Positions 46,317-56,150 of a stretch of DNA of 64,000 bases are shown here, in pieces. The notes beneath the pieces are model-generated. The model made no database searches. It was given only the letters and a program-made list of their open reading frames with translations, and was not told where the DNA came from. Source of the DNA: Rosistilla ulvae (GTDB lineage Bacteria > Planctomycetota > Planctomycetia > Pirellulales > Pirellulaceae); assembly GCF_007741475.1 (NCBI RefSeq), contig NZ_CP036261.1:3721798-3785797 (forward strand), given 5' to 3'. The stretch's first letter is position 1. The number at the start of each line of letters is the position of its first letter. Position numbers and translations under genes: made by a program.

Positions 46317-49300
46317 ATGACTCACGAGCTGCCAAACCGTTTCGACCATACCGAAGCTTGTCAAACGATTTACGACGCGTGGCAACAAGCTGGCTGCTTT
46401 GACGCCGAGCCCGATCCCAACAAGAAACCGTTTGCGATCGTGATTCCGCCACCCAACGTGACCGGTGCATTGCACCTGGGGCACGGGCTCAACAACACGC
46501 TGCAAGACGTGTTGGTTCGGATGCGCCGCATGCAGGGCTATGCAGCGCTCTGGATGCCCGGAACCGATCACGCCGGTATCGCCACGCAAGCGGTCGTCGA
46601 GCGTCGCTTGAAGGAACTGGAAAACAAAACTCGCCACGACCTGGGCCGCGAGGAATTGGTCGCGAGAATCTGGAAGTGGAAAGACCAATACGAGACTCGC
46701 ATTCTCGGGCAACTGAAGCGGATGGGGTGCAGTTGCGATTGGCGGCGGACGCGGTTCACACTGGACGACACCTGCGCCGCGGCAGTGCGGGCCACGTTCT
46801 TCGATCTGTTTGGAAAACAATTGATCCACCGGGGCAAGAAGCTCGTCAACTGGGACACCTTCCTGCAAACCGCCGTCAGCGATGACGAAGTATTCCACGA
46901 AACGAAGCAGGGGCATTTCTGGCATTATCAATATCCCGTCATCGATCCCAAACCGGGCGAGCCGACCAGCGTGACAATCGCCACGACGCGGCCCGAGACG
47001 ATGCTGGGAGACACCGCAGTTGCCGTCCATCCCGACCCCGAACAACAATTGGACAAGGTCGAAGCGGAACTGCAAGAGAAATTGGCGGCGGCCAGCGATA
47101 AGGAACGCCCCGAAATCGAAGCCCAGTTGAAAGCGATCGCCAAGCGTCGCCAATCGCATCTGCCGATGTTGATTCAATTGCGAGATATGGCGTTGGACGG
47201 CCGTAAGCTCCGACTGCCGTTATTAGGTCGCGAGATCCCGTTGGTCGCCGACCTGTGGGCCAAGCCCGAACTGGGCAGCGGTTGCGTGAAGATCACGCCG
47301 GCCCACGACCCCAACGATTATGAAGTCGGTCTGCGGCAAGATCTGCCGATGATCAACATTCTGAATTCCGATGGCACGATGAATTCGGAAGCCGGTCCCT
47401 ACGAAGGACTGACGATCAAGCAAGCCCGCACGAAGGTCGTTGCCGATCTGGAAGAGGCAGGCCTGATGGTCAAGATCGAAGATCGTGAGATCGAACTCGG
47501 ACTCAGCGACCGCAGCAAAACCGCGATCGAACCCTACCTGGCCGATCAATGGTTCGTGAAGATGGATACGTTGGCCCAATCGGCGATGGATGCCGTTTCG
47601 GATGAACGCGTGCAGATCTTCCCACCTCGTTACCGCAAGGGTTATCTCGATTGGTTGGGTGAAAAACGGGATTGGCCCGTCAGTCGCCAATTGTGGTGGG
47701 GCCATCGAATTCCGATCTGGTCGACGATCTGTTCGACCGCCGCCGAAGCGTCAGCGATGTCCGAAAAACTGGACGCCATCGCCGCGGCAAACGATGGGCA
47801 ATTGGTACACAACGTCGCCGAAGATCACTCGGTTCATGCCTGCATCAAATCCGAAAACGCCGCGATCGAAAAACAAGTCGAAGAGATCGGCCTGGTCCAG
47901 GACCCCGACGTTTTGGATACCTGGTTCAGCAGCGCCCTATGGCCTCATTCGACCCTCGGTTGGCCAGAACAAACCGAGGAACTGAAATACTTCTATCCGA
48001 CCAGTACGCTGATCACCAGCCGCGACATCATCACGCTGTGGGTTGCCCGGATGGTCTTGATGGGACTGAACAACGTCGGAGAGATTCCGTTCCGCGAAGT
48101 TTTCATCCATCCAAAAATCATGGATGGCAACGGCGAAACGATGTCCAAATCGAAGGGGAACGGTGTCGATCCGAACGACGTGATCGATAAATTTGGCCCC
48201 GATTCGCTCCGCTTTGGCTTGGCGTGGATCGCTGCTGAAACCCAAGACGTGCGGATGCCCGTCCAGTTCGAGTGCCCGCACTGCGAAAAACTGAACGACC
48301 AAACCAAAAAGAACCGACAGCTGCCGCGGATTGCCTGCAAGCACTGTAAAAAAGAGTTCTCGACGCAGTGGGCCGAAGCGGAAGCGGACATCGCGTTGCC
48401 CAAAGCCGCCGTCGTCAGCGAGCGTTTTGAACAGGCGAGAAACTTCACAAACAAATTGTGGAACGCAGCCCGGTTTGCGATGTTGAACCTGGAATCGACA
48501 CCGACCACGCCGTTGGACGTGAGCACATTGGAGACCGAGGACCGTTGGATCCTCAGCCGTTTGGCATCGGTAACCAAGCAGGTAACCGATGCGTTGGAAC
48601 ACTACCACTACGCCGACGCCGCACGCGCGTTGTACGATTTCGCCTGGGATGAATTCTGCAGCTTCTACGTCGAAATGGCCAAGCCGCGTTTGAACGATCC
48701 CGAGCAATCGGGGCCGACGAAACAAGTTCTCGCGCATACGTTGGATACGCTGTTGCGATTGCTGCATCCGATCATGCCGTTCGTCACCGAATCGATCTGG
48801 CAACATCTGGGACAAATCGCGCCGACGCGAGGGCTGGGCGAACCTCAACCGGCCGCCCAATGGTTGATGCTGGCCCAATGGCCCATCGCCGACACCTCGC
48901 AGATCGACCCGGTGATCGAAGAGCGATTTGCGATCTTCCAAACCGTGTTGGGAGCGATCCGCGAGATCCGCAGTCGCCAAGGAATCACCCGCGACACCGT
49001 CCCGTTCGCCGTTCGCTGCTCGCCCGCAACCGCCGAACTGTTGCAGCCGATGACGACCTACTTCGCTGCGTTGGCGCATGCCGATGCAACCGGGTTGGGC
49101 CCCGACCAAACGGCCCCCGCCACTTCGGCTCACGTCGCACTGCCGCAGATCGATGTCGACGTCTATGTCGATCTCGAGAAGTTCATCGATGTCGATGCGG
49201 AACTGGAACGCAACGGCAAGCTGTTGGAGAATCTGATCAAACAGATCTCTGGCAAGCAGAACAAACTGGCCAACGAGAGCTTTGTCGATCGAGCCCCAGC

Positions 49301-49400
49301 CGAAGTCGTGCAAAAAGAGCGGCAGAGTTTGGGCGAGTTGAAGCAGCAGCGGACAGCGGTCGAACAAGCGATCAAGGACCTGCAATCGCGGAAGGCTTAG
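46317..49400 (+). CDS. valS: Valine--tRNA ligase
   Basis: 1027 residues from the ATG at 46317 (MTHELPNRFDHTEACQTIYD). Class I synthetase: HIGH-type IPPPNVTGALHLGHG near residue 50, DHAGIATQ editing/active-site block, CP1 editing domain with TTRPETMLGDTAVAVHPDPE, and KMSKS-type GNGETMSKSKGNGVDPNDV. The tail is the ValRS coiled coil (LERNGKLLENLIKQISGKQN). Two oddities: a Glu/Lys-rich helical insertion inside the editing domain (around residues 240-285), and a two-CxxC zinc-ribbon-like insertion after KMSKS (C653/C656, C674/C677). It lies 83 bases after cimA with no visible terminator between, so both may be under the same leader. Confidence 0.97.
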   Translation: MTHELPNRFDHTEACQTIYDAWQQAGCFDAEPDPNKKPFAIVIPPPNVTGALHLGHGLNNTLQDVLVRMRRMQGYAALWMPGTDHAGIATQAVVERRLKELENKTRHDLGREELVARIWKWKDQYETRILGQLKRMGCSCDWRRTRFTLDDTCAAAVRATFFDLFGKQLIHRGKKLVNWDTFLQTAVSDDEVFHETKQGHFWHYQYPVIDPKPGEPTSVTIATTRPETMLGDTAVAVHPDPEQQLDKVEAELQEKLAAASDKERPEIEAQLKAIAKRRQSHLPMLIQLRDMALDGRKLRLPLLGREIPLVADLWAKPELGSGCVKITPAHDPNDYEVGLRQDLPMINILNSDGTMNSEAGPYEGLTIKQARTKVVADLEEAGLMVKIEDREIELGLSDRSKTAIEPYLADQWFVKMDTLAQSAMDAVSDERVQIFPPRYRKGYLDWLGEKRDWPVSRQLWWGHRIPIWSTICSTAAEASAMSEKLDAIAAANDGQLVHNVAEDHSVHACIKSENAAIEKQVEEIGLVQDPDVLDTWFSSALWPHSTLGWPEQTEELKYFYPTSTLITSRDIITLWVARMVLMGLNNVGEIPFREVFIHPKIMDGNGETMSKSKGNGVDPNDVIDKFGPDSLRFGLAWIAAETQDVRMPVQFECPHCEKLNDQTKKNRQLPRIACKHCKKEFSTQWAEAEADIALPKAAVVSERFEQARNFTNKLWNAARFAMLNLESTPTTPLDVSTLETEDRWILSRLASVTKQVTDALEHYHYADAARALYDFAWDEFCSFYVEMAKPRLNDPEQSGPTKQVLAHTLDTLLRLLHPIMPFVTESIWQHLGQIAPTRGLGEPQPAAQWLMLAQWPIADTSQIDPVIEERFAIFQTVLGAIREIRSRQGITRDTVPFAVRCSPATAELLQPMTTYFAALAHADATGLGPDQTAPATSAHVALPQIDVDVYVDLEKFIDVDAELERNGKLLENLIKQISGKQNKLANESFVDRAPAEVVQKERQSLGELKQQRTAVEQAIKDLQSRKA

Positions 49401-50283
49401 TGCCCGCCGCGTCGGTGCGGATCAACACGAACAACCCCGCCGCGATCAAGTCGGCGGTGGTTCCTGGGTTGCGGCGGTTTGCATCGCCGCGAAGCCAGCG
49501 ATCCAGTTCGATCCACTCTGCCGATCCCACATCCCAACGGCCCAGATCGGCAACGACACGGGCCCGTCGACGCGTTTCTTTTGCGATCGCGTCGCCACAT
49601 TTTCGTTGAATCAACGTGTCGACGTGCGAGGACAACATCGCGATCTGAGCATGGGAGATGCCGCGCAACAGATCCCCCTGGTCGCTGATCGCGCTATCTA
49701 AACAAGGGACCACCACGTCGAACAGAAAGCGAAAATCGGTGCTGTACTGTTCGGCAATCTTGTCGCGATCCTGCCCCAAACGCATCGCTTCCAACAGATC
49801 GACGTCGGACTCGGTCGCGCGGACGTCGTGCGTTGTCGCGTCTCCCAGTCCACCCGCCGGAGATTCTCGGATCGCCTGAAAAACCAAGCGACCATCGGTC
49901 GGCGTCAGACCTGCTAACTGACGGGAGAGCTCCAAACGCAGGGCGCTTCGATTCGCCGATTCCCCCATCGCCGCGGCAGCTTTGGCCAACGGCGCCAGCA
50001 GCAAAACGATCCCCAGGTTCGCGTTGGAGCGTGTCACTTGACGGCTTTCACCAACGCACTGCAGGACCAATTCCCCGACGCTGCGGTCGGCGGCGTGTTC
50101 GAAAACGGAACCGCAGACCGACGCGGCGGCCAAGAAATCGGCGAATCCTAAATCGGCAAACTCTTGCCCCGGATAGACGTTACCCGCCTTCGGCGCGGTC
50201 GCCTCCAACGTGCACGCAAGATTCGCCGCAGCCCCAATCGAAAGGGAATGCAGCGGGAAACGATGCGACGGGGATGCGGGCAT
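49372..50283 (-). CDS. CitG/MdcB-like triphosphoribosyl-dephospho-CoA synthase family protein
   Basis: 303 residues. CitG-family blocks: SIGAAANLACTLEATAPKAG, then NVYPG near the N-terminus, NANLGIVLLLAPLAKAA in the middle and GGLGDATTHDVRA further on. CitG makes the prosthetic-group precursor of citrate lyase and MdcB that of malonate decarboxylase, but no lyase or decarboxylase genes are nearby, and CitG-like genes also occur in organisms with tetrahydromethanopterin C1 metabolism. So the substrate is uncertain. The gene is convergent with valS and its last 29 bases overlap the valS 3' end. The azoreductase gene upstream ends 65 bases before its start codon's far side, on the same strand. 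Confidence 0.8.
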   Translation of the reverse strand: MPASPSHRFPLHSLSIGAAANLACTLEATAPKAGNVYPGQEFADLGFADFLAAASVCGSVFEHAADRSVGELVLQCVGESRQVTRSNANLGIVLLLAPLAKAAAAMGESANRSALRLELSRQLAGLTPTDGRLVFQAIRESPAGGLGDATTHDVRATESDVDLLEAMRLGQDRDKIAEQYSTDFRFLFDVVVPCLDSAISDQGDLLRGISHAQIAMLSSHVDTLIQRKCGDAIAKETRRRARVVADLGRWDVGSAEWIELDRWLRGDANRRNPGTTADLIAAGLFVLIRTDAAGTKPSAIAGP

Positions 50284-50348
50284 GTCGTTGCGATTGGAAA
50301 TGGGAAACTCCCCAGCTTGCGAAAGGATCGCTCGCGACGCGAAGCCGG

Positions 50349-50975
50349 TTAGAACGACGCAGCCAATTGTTCGGCTTGCTCGACCGCAGCCGCTTCAGTT
50401 TTGGCAACGTCCTCGGCAGAGGCCAGCGTTGGTTCCACAACCACCGACTGGATTTCGGTGAAGCCGATGAACCCCAGCAACAATTGCATGTACGTCATTT
50501 GGAAATCCATTCCCTTCGTCTGATCGCTGCCGTAGGCACCCCCACGCGCATAGACGACGGCAACGGGTTTTCCGGTGACCAACCCGCTGTACCCGGTTTC
50601 GGGCGAAAAGCTGAAGGTCTGCCCCGGTTGCGCGATCACGTCGATGTAGTGCTTCAATTTGTAGGGAATGCCAAAATTCCACATCGGCAGGCTAAAGAGG
50701 TATTTGTCGGCCGACTTGAATTCCTCGATCACATCGACGACCGTCTTCCACGCCGCCGCTTGTTCAGCATCGTGCCCCTGCCCATGCATCACCTGGTATT
50801 TCGCATCGATCGTGTACCCATCGAACTCGGGGAGCGTCATTTTCCACAGATCGATCGTCACCACTTCGTCGCCAGGATGGGTCGCCTTGTAATTCTCGAC
50901 AAACGCATTGGCAACCTTGATCGACTTGGACCGCGCTTTCCGCGGCGAAGATTCGATATAGAGCAATTTGGACAC
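50349..50975 (-). CDS. azoR: FMN-dependent NADH-azoreductase (AzoR-like)
   Basis: 208 residues from a GTG at 50975 with GGGAG nine bases upstream; the start gives the standard N-terminus SKLLYIESSPRKARSKSIKV, in which the SSPR segment binds FMN phosphate. Further flavodoxin-like blocks are LFSLPMWNFGIPYKLKHYID, then VIAQPGQTFSF, and VVYARGGAYGSDQTKGMDFQ. AzoR enzymes reduce quinones and azo dyes with NADH and act in thiol/electrophile stress. The frame remains open upstream of the GTG but without family resemblance. Same strand as the CitG-like gene downstream; 65-base gap, possible operon. Confidence 0.92.
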   Translation of the reverse strand: MSKLLYIESSPRKARSKSIKVANAFVENYKATHPGDEVVTIDLWKMTLPEFDGYTIDAKYQVMHGQGHDAEQAAAWKTVVDVIEEFKSADKYLFSLPMWNFGIPYKLKHYIDVIAQPGQTFSFSPETGYSGLVTGKPVAVVYARGGAYGSDQTKGMDFQMTYMQLLLGFIGFTEIQSVVVEPTLASAEDVAKTEAAAVEQAEQLAASF

Positions 50976-51360
50976 GCGACAATCTCCCGGAAGAGTTAAA
51001 AGCAAACCGATCAGCGACGCGCATGTTATATCCGATCGCAGCGGCGCCAGGCAGCCAGCCAGCTGCAAAACACCGCGTGGAGCGTAGCCCCCCCAAAGAT
51101 CGATCGCCACCGGCAGCGGGCGACTGTTGCGGTCGGGATTACTACCGTCAGCTTCGGCTTGCACCGCCCCCCATCCCGTCGTCAGCGACGGCGATCTTTG
51201 TTACCATATCGCCCGTACGATCGACCACTGACTTCCGTTTGAACCAGCGGAGGTCGATCGCAATCGATAAACCCACTTCGCCGGACCTCGATCTGGCCCA
51301 AACCGATCGGATTGGCAAATCGGCTAGTCCGCTTCATCAGCACCGGAGGCTTCCACGCCC
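50976..51360. other. Divergent intergenic region, no gene seen
   Basis: About 385 bases between the azoreductase gene (leftward) and the SEC-C/TPR protein gene (rightward). Nothing recognisable beyond the ribosome sites at its edges. Confidence 0.6.
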
Positions 51361-53523
51361 ATGTCTGTCGACCAATACAGCGTTTGCCCATGTGGCAGTG
51401 GCAAGAAGATTAAGTTTTGCAAATGCAAAGACTCGATCCACGAGATGGAGCGGGTGCTGAAGATGATGAGTGGAGGCCAGATGGTCGCCGCATTGGATCG
51501 TCTGAATCAAGTTCTCGAAGAACATCCCGACGCGGCGTGGTGCTTGGCGATCCGCGGTCGTCTGTTGTTGGAACTGAAAGAGGACGAGGCGTTGGCAGAA
51601 AACGCCGAGCGTTTCATTCGGCTGCAACCGAGCAATCCGTTGGCGTTGACACAACAAGCGGCCTACCGGGGTGTGCGTGGGGAAACGCAAGCGGCGGCGG
51701 AGTCGTTGTTGCAAGCCCTGTCGGAATCGTCCAGCGGCGTCGACACCTTTGTTCTGGACGTCGCTTCGGTGCTGTCGCTGTCATTCGCGCAAGCCGGCAA
51801 TCTGCTGTCGTCGCGATGTTTCGCAGGCTTGGCACTTACCGCGCAAGGTTACGAAAACCAACGCCTAGCATCGATGGCGATCGAACAAGTCAATCGGTCG
51901 CGTGAAATCAGCAACATGCTGAAAGACGTCCCGACGCTGGAGGTCAAACCAAAGACACCGGCGGTTCGGGAACGCTACGACGAAGCTTCCGTTCTGCTGC
52001 GTGCCAACCAGATCTTGTTGGCCGAATCCAAGTTTGAATCGCTCGCACGCAGCAATCCACAAGAGGAAGGTGTCTTGCGTGGGCTGTTGGTTTGTGCGAT
52101 CTGGCGAGGCGATGCCCCGCGCCAATCGCAAATCCTGCGGAAGCTGAGCGAGATCGAAACGATCGACATCGAACAACGAGCTCGCGACCTGGCCCTGTCG
52201 GTTTTGTTGACTCCCGATCAACCCCAAATCTCGACCCCGTGTGCAAACTACACCTGGGAAATCGAAGACCTGGACCTGTTGGAACAGGAACTGATCGCCC
52301 ATGCTCGGGTCGTTCAATTGCCTGCTGAAGTCCTGCGGATGGCCGGAAACAGCGACGACAACGACGTCCCACCCCGCTCGGGCTTCCAATTGCTCGATCG
52401 CGAACTGGGCGACCTCGACAAACTGCCCGAGGTAGAAGATGCCCCGATGGTTTTGACCAACGCGCTGCTGTTCGGCAAACAAACCGATCGCCCCGCGCGT
52501 CTGGAACTGTTGACCGTTTGTCAAAGCGAACGCGATGAAGCGATCAAATTCTTCACCAGCTTGGGCGGCGTCACCGGGGAACCTCAAGCTACCGAAGAGA
52601 CGATTCCGCTGATGAGCGCCGCGAACGCCAACATGCCGATCATGCGAGTATCGGGCACTCAGGCGGAAGCTCGCAAACTGCAAACTCAAGTTGCCAATCG
52701 CGAATTTGTCGGGCGTGTTCTGGCAACCCCACTGCCGTTGTTCTCGGACAAACCGATCGGCGAAACCGTCGACGACGACGCGTTCACATTGCAACGAACC
52801 GCGATCGCTCGCGTGATCGAATCGTACGATGTGATGTACGATGATCCCAGCGTTCTGGCACGGCTTCGCACGGAGTTGAAAGTCCCCGAACTTCCCGCAA
52901 TCGCAATCACCAACGACGATCAACTCTACACCCTGCCAGTCGACACCCTGTACCGTGTCGATGCCGAGTCGGTATCCAAGCAACAGTTGTTCATCCTGTT
53001 GGATCGGGCACGCAATTTCCATTGCACCCCCGTGATTCGGGCCACAGCCCAACGTCTGCTTGCGATCGATCTCGGCGAAGACGAAGCTCAGATCAAACCG
53101 CACGCCTATCTGTCATTGGTCGATGTGACCAGCGACGAGACCAAGGCGATGGAGCTGTTGGAGGAAGCGAAAACCTGGGCCAAAGCCAACAACGTCTCTT
53201 ATGCTCCGATGCTGCTGAACGAGTGCTTGCGACGGATTCAAGCCGGCGACAGCAACGGTTTCCAAGCGACGCTGCAGGAGATCATCCGCGACTTCAGCGA
53301 CGACGCCGCAGTGATGGGACAATTACAACAGATGCTGGTCGAACTCGGCATCATCAATCCCGATGGTTCGCCACGCAACGCTCCTGGACCTGCCGCACCA
53401 ATGAACGTCGGCAGTGAACCGCCAGCGGCGGCGGGCGGTGCGGGAATCTGGACTCCCGACAGCCCCACGCCTCCGCAACCTTCGGGCGACGGAAGCAAGC
53501 TGTGGGTTCCTGGAAACGAGTAG
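51361..53523 (+). CDS. SEC-C motif and TPR-like repeat protein, unknown function
   Basis: 720 residues, predicted cytosolic (no signal peptide). Residues 8-23 hold a SEC-C-type zinc motif, VCPCGSGKKIKFCKCK, with the C-x-C ... C-x-C arrangement of the metal-binding tail of SecA, here at the N-terminus. The following helical repeats (ALDRLNQVLEEHPDAAWCLA, LQPSNPLALTQQAAYRGVRG) look like TPRs to about residue 290. The middle and C-terminal parts are helical and acidic, and the last 50 residues are Pro/Gly-rich (PRNAPGPAAPMNVGSEPPAA). I recall such proteins only as planctomycete hypotheticals. Convergent with the HD-GYP gene, nine bases apart. Confidence 0.82.
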   Translation: MSVDQYSVCPCGSGKKIKFCKCKDSIHEMERVLKMMSGGQMVAALDRLNQVLEEHPDAAWCLAIRGRLLLELKEDEALAENAERFIRLQPSNPLALTQQAAYRGVRGETQAAAESLLQALSESSSGVDTFVLDVASVLSLSFAQAGNLLSSRCFAGLALTAQGYENQRLASMAIEQVNRSREISNMLKDVPTLEVKPKTPAVRERYDEASVLLRANQILLAESKFESLARSNPQEEGVLRGLLVCAIWRGDAPRQSQILRKLSEIETIDIEQRARDLALSVLLTPDQPQISTPCANYTWEIEDLDLLEQELIAHARVVQLPAEVLRMAGNSDDNDVPPRSGFQLLDRELGDLDKLPEVEDAPMVLTNALLFGKQTDRPARLELLTVCQSERDEAIKFFTSLGGVTGEPQATEETIPLMSAANANMPIMRVSGTQAEARKLQTQVANREFVGRVLATPLPLFSDKPIGETVDDDAFTLQRTAIARVIESYDVMYDDPSVLARLRTELKVPELPAIAITNDDQLYTLPVDTLYRVDAESVSKQQLFILLDRARNFHCTPVIRATAQRLLAIDLGEDEAQIKPHAYLSLVDVTSDETKAMELLEEAKTWAKANNVSYAPMLLNECLRRIQAGDSNGFQATLQEIIRDFSDDAAVMGQLQQMLVELGIINPDGSPRNAPGPAAPMNVGSEPPAAAGGAGIWTPDSPTPPQPSGDGSKLWVPGNE

Positions 53524-53532
53524 TTCGTCGAA

Positions 53533-54747
53533 TCAGTCGTCCATCAGTTCCAATTGGATCTGAATGATCTCTTCGGAACAACTGAAGAACGCGTCGACTA
53601 ATTGCGGATCGAACTGGGTGCCTCGACCTTCGCGGATGATGTCGAAACACTTTTCACGCGGGAACGGCTCTTTATAGGGTCGTTTGCTGGAAAGTGCGTC
53701 GTAGACATCGGCGATCGAAACAATCCGGGCTTCGACCGGAATATCGTTGCCCGCGAGTCCTAGCGGATACCCCTTGCCGTCCCAACGTTCGTGGTGGCAT
53801 TGGGCGATCTTCGCGGCCAGTTTCAACAGCGGCGAACAGGGGTCTTTGAGGATCTGATTGCCAAGGGTGGCATGCGTCCGCAGCACCTCGAGATCTTTGC
53901 CGGAAATCGGCGCGATGATCTTGCGACCAAACGTGCAATGATTTTTCATCAGCTCGTATTCGTCTGGCTCCAACGCCCCCGGTTTCAACAAGATCGCATC
54001 GGGAATGCCGATCTTGCCGACGTCGTGCAATTGGGCGGCCAGTTCCAACATCGGAATCCTCTTGGTCATATAGCCCATCTTTCGAGCGATGACTCCGGCA
54101 TATCGACCGACGCGAATCACATGATTTGCCGTGTCGTTGTCGCGATGCTCTGCCGCGCGAGCCAAACTGAGAATCAATTGCTGCTGCGATGCCAATAATG
54201 CCGCAGTCCGCGCCTTGACCTGTTGTTCCAACCAAGTTGCTTGCCGCGACAGTTGATCGTGGTGCGCTTTGAGCACAAGCGCGTTGCGAACCCGCGGCAC
54301 GAGATCGTGTGGATCGATCGGCTTTTGCAGAAAGTCATTCGCCCCCAGATCGAGCGCCCGCTGTTTGGTGACCGGATCTTGATCGGCGGTTAACACCAAT
54401 ACCGGCAAATGCTGCAAGACGGGATCGGCCCCCATCACGCGCAGGATATCCAAGCCGCTAATTTCCGGCATCTGAATATCCAAAAGGACGACGTCTGGAT
54501 TGGCTTCATGAATCAATTTCAGCGCGTCGTGCGGATTGCTGGTCGTGACAAAATCTCGGTAACCAACCTTCTTCAAATAGCCTTGGACCGTGAGGATGTT
54601 GACCTCCACATCATCCACGATCATGATCCGCGGAGCGCGTGTCTGTCCCCCCGCGCCGGGATTCCCCGTCGGTCGCGACCCGTTTCCGGGATTGGACGCG
54701 GGGGCCGCTGCGGGTGGTCGCTGTGTTGAAATCGTTGCCGTGCTCAT
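53533..54747 (-). CDS. Response regulator with HD-GYP phosphodiesterase domain
   Basis: 404 residues from the ATG at 54747 (MSTATISTQRPPAAA). An N-terminal Pro/Gly/Ala-rich 35-residue tail precedes a CheY-like receiver (about 38-160) with acidic pair IVDDVEVN, phospho-acceptor D90 in VVLLDIQMP, Thr and Lys in LTADQDP and FLQKPIDP. A coiled linker joins an HD-GYP domain: HRDNDTANHVIRVGRYAG, LAAQLHDVGKIGIPDAILLK (HD at 241-242), CHHERWDGKGYPLGLAG (GYP 325-327) and IVSIADVYDALSSKRPYK. All ligands of an active cyclic-di-GMP phosphodiesterase are there. No partner histidine kinase is adjacent, so it is an orphan regulator. Confidence 0.94.
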   Translation of the reverse strand: MSTATISTQRPPAAAPASNPGNGSRPTGNPGAGGQTRAPRIMIVDDVEVNILTVQGYLKKVGYRDFVTTSNPHDALKLIHEANPDVVLLDIQMPEISGLDILRVMGADPVLQHLPVLVLTADQDPVTKQRALDLGANDFLQKPIDPHDLVPRVRNALVLKAHHDQLSRQATWLEQQVKARTAALLASQQQLILSLARAAEHRDNDTANHVIRVGRYAGVIARKMGYMTKRIPMLELAAQLHDVGKIGIPDAILLKPGALEPDEYELMKNHCTFGRKIIAPISGKDLEVLRTHATLGNQILKDPCSPLLKLAAKIAQCHHERWDGKGYPLGLAGNDIPVEARIVSIADVYDALSSKRPYKEPFPREKCFDIIREGRGTQFDPQLVDAFFSCSEEIIQIQLELMDD

Positions 54748-55124
54748 GAATGCCAAACTATACGGAGATACATGATCCATCGTTGCCTGCAACAATTGTT
54801 GGTTACGAATTGTGATTGGCAGCCGAATCCATGCTTTTCACACCAAGACAGGCTCGGCAACGTCGCCGACTGCAACAATCCTGCCGATTGGATCTTTTCT
54901 GTCGAATGTGCTGCGAATCACAACGCCTGTCAGGACCAGTGTGACGAGGTACAAGTTCGCTAAACGTACTGTTGGCAAAGCTGCCGACGCTCCATGTGGA
55001 AAGCAATTCTTCGTACGATTGACCCGGTTGGAACGAAATCCGCTGTCAACCGGTTCACGGCACGGTTACGATAGTGTTTTCCCGTGTTGAAGATGTTCTC
55101 AAACGCAATTTGGAGATTGCCGTA
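54748..55124. other. Divergent intergenic region, no gene seen
   Basis: About 375 bases between the HD-GYP regulator (leftward) and the esterase gene (rightward). Short frames here have no ribosome site or recognisable product; no hairpin or repeat was noticed. Confidence 0.55.
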
Positions 55125-56021
55125 ATGAAGTTGTTGGCTTGGCTGCTAGGGTGTGGGTTCTTGATTTGCAACGCTTCGATATTGTCGGCCTCCGAACCCG
55201 AACCGTCGATTCGATTGTGGCCTCAAGACGCCCCTGGCGAAACCAAGGATATTGGCCCCGAACGCCAATTGCCCAACCGCCCTCAAGAAGAACGGCCCAT
55301 CATTCGCCTGACCGACATCGCCACGCCCGTTTTAACCCTCTATCGGGCCCCTGAACCCGCGTCGACTGGAACCGCAGTGATCGTTTGTCCCGGCGGCGGC
55401 TACAACATCTTGGCCTACAACCACGAAGGGACGGAGATCTGCGAATGGTTGAACTCGATCGGCGTGACCGCGATTCTGTTGAAGTATCGCGTCCCCCGTC
55501 GCGACACCGACGCACCGCATGAGATCCCACTGAAAGACGCCCAACGCGCCGTCCGCTTGGTCCGCTCCAAAGCGGATCAATGGAATATCAACCCCGATCG
55601 AATCGGCATGTTGGGCTTTTCTGCCGGCGGACATTTGACCGTGATGGCCGGGACCCATTTCCGCGATACGACCTATGATCCAATCGATGAAGCGGACAAG
55701 TTAAGCCCACGCCCCGATTTCATGATCCCGATCTACCCGGCATATCTTGTCGACACCAAGAACAAATCGCAACTCGATCCGTTGGTCGCTGTCGATTCGG
55801 AAACGCCACCGACCTTTACCGCAATCTCGTACGACGACGCCGATCGCGCCATCGGTGCAGCATTGTTGCTGATCGCAATGAAACAAAACAACGTTCCCTG
55901 CGAATTGCATGTGTATCACAAAGGGGGCCACGGCTACGGAATGCGACCCTCGAAGAACCCCGTTTCTCAATGGCCTCAGCGCTGCCAGGAATGGATGGTC
56001 TCGATGGGCTTGCTGCCGTAG
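55125..56021 (+). CDS. Secreted alpha/beta-hydrolase (acetyl esterase / BD-FAE-like)
   Basis: 298 residues from the ATG at 55125 with GGAG ten bases upstream. Signal peptide MKLLAWLLGCGFLICNASIL with cleavage near SAS. Alpha/beta-hydrolase elements: oxyanion region IVCPGGGYNILAYNHEGTEI, nucleophile Ser in GMLGFSAGGHLTVMAG, later Asp region and the His in YHKGGHGYGM. This is the pattern of Axe/BD-FAE-type carbohydrate esterases in planctomycetes, which remove acetyl or feruloyl groups from xylan; that fits the GH10 xylanase gene elsewhere in the window, although it is 35 kb away. Same strand as the cytochrome-WD40 gene that follows 129 bases downstream. Confidence 0.9.
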   Translation: MKLLAWLLGCGFLICNASILSASEPEPSIRLWPQDAPGETKDIGPERQLPNRPQEERPIIRLTDIATPVLTLYRAPEPASTGTAVIVCPGGGYNILAYNHEGTEICEWLNSIGVTAILLKYRVPRRDTDAPHEIPLKDAQRAVRLVRSKADQWNINPDRIGMLGFSAGGHLTVMAGTHFRDTTYDPIDEADKLSPRPDFMIPIYPAYLVDTKNKSQLDPLVAVDSETPPTFTAISYDDADRAIGAALLLIAMKQNNVPCELHVYHKGGHGYGMRPSKNPVSQWPQRCQEWMVSMGLLP

Positions 56022-56150
56022 CCGCATCGGATGCCCCCCATCCCTCGCTGGGCGTCGTTAACGATCCCCAGCGTTCCCACCCGTTCGTAGACGACCGTCT
56101 GCTCTTCGCCCCATCCCGCCCGATTGCATCCCCCCAGGAGTTCTCCCCAG

